Positions 63,059-64,000 of a stretch of 64,000 nt of DNA are shown in pieces. Within the stretch, counting starts at the first letter, position 1. The number at the start of each line of letters is the position of its first letter. Source of the DNA: Ginsengibacter sp963792025 (GTDB lineage Bacteria; Bacteroidota; Bacteroidia; Chitinophagales; Chitinophagaceae); contig CAWBUS010000003.1 of NCBI GenBank assembly GCA_963792025.1, forward strand, positions 248,001 through 312,000, read 5' to 3'. The notes under the pieces are model-generated. The model was not told the DNA's origin and searched no databases. It worked only from the letters and a program-made list of their open reading frames with translations. Position numbers and translations under genes: made by a program.

Positions 63059-63931
63059 GTGAAGTTTAATTTTAGCTTAATTGCCGTTATAACGGTAATG
63101 GTATGTACAACAGGTTGTGTAAGTACAAAAAAGTTTGATGCGCTGTATGCAAACTATAACAAATTACAGGACAGAAACAGCGAACTCACCCGCGAAGGTG
63201 AAGAGTGTAAGTCAAATTTAGATAGGGCTACGGTTCGAATGTCCAGCCTGCAGGAACAGATAAATGCGGAACGCGAGCATGAGAAGGCGCTACAGTCAGC
63301 GTTAGATAAATGCCTTACTTCTGCGAGCCAGGGCAATGTTAATGTTTCTAAACTGGTAGATGAAATCAATTCATCTAACAAATACATACAGGAACTGATA
63401 GCATCGAAAAGCAAAAGCGATTCGCTCAATATGGTACTCACTAATAACCTTACAAGGTCGCTTAGCAAAGAAGAAATGCAGGATGTGGATGTGAAAGTTT
63501 TGAAAGGTGTTGTGTATATTTCTCTTTCAGATAATATGCTCTACAAATCCGGCAGCTATGAAATTTCAGATAAGGCCGGAGCTACTTTATCAAAAATTGC
63601 AAAAATTATTACCGATTACAAAGATTATGATGTGTTGATAGAAGGCAACACAGACAGTGTGCCTATCTCAAAACCCAATATTCGGAATAACTGGGATCTG
63701 AGTGCGCTGCGGGCATCCTCAGTAGTGCAGTCGTTGCAAAATAATTATGGTGTGGATCCGCAACGCCTTACAGCCGGTGGCCGTGGCCAATACAACCCTG
63801 TTACCAGCAACGATACTCCTGATGGCAGAACCAGGAACAGGCGTACCGAGATCATTATTACGCCCAAACTTAACCAGTTCATGGATTTGATCGGCAAAGG
63901 AAACGCATCTGATTCTACAGGCACACATTGA
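63059..63931 (+). CDS. OmpA-family lipoprotein
   Basis: From GTG 63059-63061 (preferred over TTG 63023 because it gives the lipoprotein signal KFNFSLIAVITVMVCTTGC directly) the product has 290 residues. A coiled-coil domain (about 20-130, STKKFDALYANYNKLQDRNSELTREGEECKSNLDRATVRMSSLQEQINAEREHEKALQSALDKC) precedes the OmpA C-terminal domain (about 155-265): LSDNMLYKSGSYEISDKAGATLSKIAKIITDYKDYDVLIEGNTDSVPISKPNIRNNWDLSALRASSVVQSLQNNYGVDPQRLTAGGRGQYNP. The NxDS...NxxLSxxRA pattern binds peptidoglycan. It ties outer membrane to the wall. Downstream hairpin 63959-63988 ends the transcript. Confidence 0.92.
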   Translation: MKFNFSLIAVITVMVCTTGCVSTKKFDALYANYNKLQDRNSELTREGEECKSNLDRATVRMSSLQEQINAEREHEKALQSALDKCLTSASQGNVNVSKLVDEINSSNKYIQELIASKSKSDSLNMVLTNNLTRSLSKEEMQDVDVKVLKGVVYISLSDNMLYKSGSYEISDKAGATLSKIAKIITDYKDYDVLIEGNTDSVPISKPNIRNNWDLSALRASSVVQSLQNNYGVDPQRLTAGGRGQYNPVTSNDTPDGRTRNRRTEIIITPKLNQFMDLIGKGNASDSTGTH

Positions 63932-63958
63932 TCGATACGAATTGATATTTTATTTCAG

Positions 63959-63990
63959 CGACGTCCTCTTTTTGGGGACGTTGTTTTTTA
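63959..63990 (+). terminator. Rho-independent terminator after the OmpA-family gene
   Basis: GACGTCC-TCTTTTTG-GGGACGT followed by TTGTTTTTTATT. Confidence 0.85.
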
Positions 63991-64000
63991 TTCATCAATC

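Noticed and set aside
1..64000. tRNA or rRNA genes
   Set aside because: I looked for TTCRA loops with CCA ends and rRNA signatures and saw none; a tRNAscan run would be more reliable.

Overview
The window looks like a chromosomal segment from a Bacteroidota bacterium of the Chitinophagaceae type. This is inferred from AT-rich DNA, many SPI/SPII-signal secreted proteins of Bacteroidota-only families (DUF2911, DUF4846, PorT-like barrels, B3 beta-lactamase, FecA-like receptor, LytS/LytTR pairs), the near absence of purine-rich ribosome binding sites, and several TTG/GTG starts. No rRNA, tRNA, CRISPR array or prophage was seen.

Layout. 0-6.4 kb: a J-domain protein beside a truncated PhnB-like (VOC) remnant, both inside a diverged direct repeat; a DUF695 protein; an IS110-family transposase whose tail is joined to a piece of another gene, with a candidate bridge RNA upstream; a secreted protein and a membrane-bound ToxR-like regulator. 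7-13 kb: ScyD/ScyE-like propeller lipoprotein, a LytS-type kinase/LytTR regulator pair, and a delta-60 repeat protein. 13-27.6 kb is an accessory region: small secreted or membrane proteins of unknown function separated by several families of structured intergenic repeats, a 21-bp tandem repeat open on both strands, an atypical LuxR-type regulator, and a striking TIR - coiled coil - transmembrane - TonB C-terminal fusion protein.

27.7-62 kb is more core-like and rich in carbohydrate and cell-envelope functions: FecA-like TonB receptor, PVC-type sugar dehydrogenase/cytochrome c with ThuA protein, GH79-like hydrolase, SDR, Gfo/Idh/MocA oxidoreductase, GH20 hexosaminidase divergent from an SGNH hydrolase, a broken branching enzyme (glgB-like), a broken DUF805 gene, alpha/beta hydrolase, a DapA-family aldolase/lyase coupled to a sodium:solute symporter, an ECF sigma factor overlapping a membrane protein (anti-sigma position), DUF4262 protein, a subclass B3 metallo-beta-lactamase with Gln at the first zinc-ligand position, a frameshifted apiosidase-like (DUF4038) enzyme, and an OmpA-family lipoprotein. 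Together these suggest a soil or plant-associated polysaccharide degrader taking up sugars and uronates or amino sugars.

The most notable features are the dispersed repeat families (called R1-R6 here), the IS110 locus with its structured leader and chimeric tail, the TIR-TonB_C fusion, and three genes each broken by single-base indels (at least one real decay or a sign of assembly error). All functional calls come from reading the protein sequences and recalled family signatures; no database search was possible.
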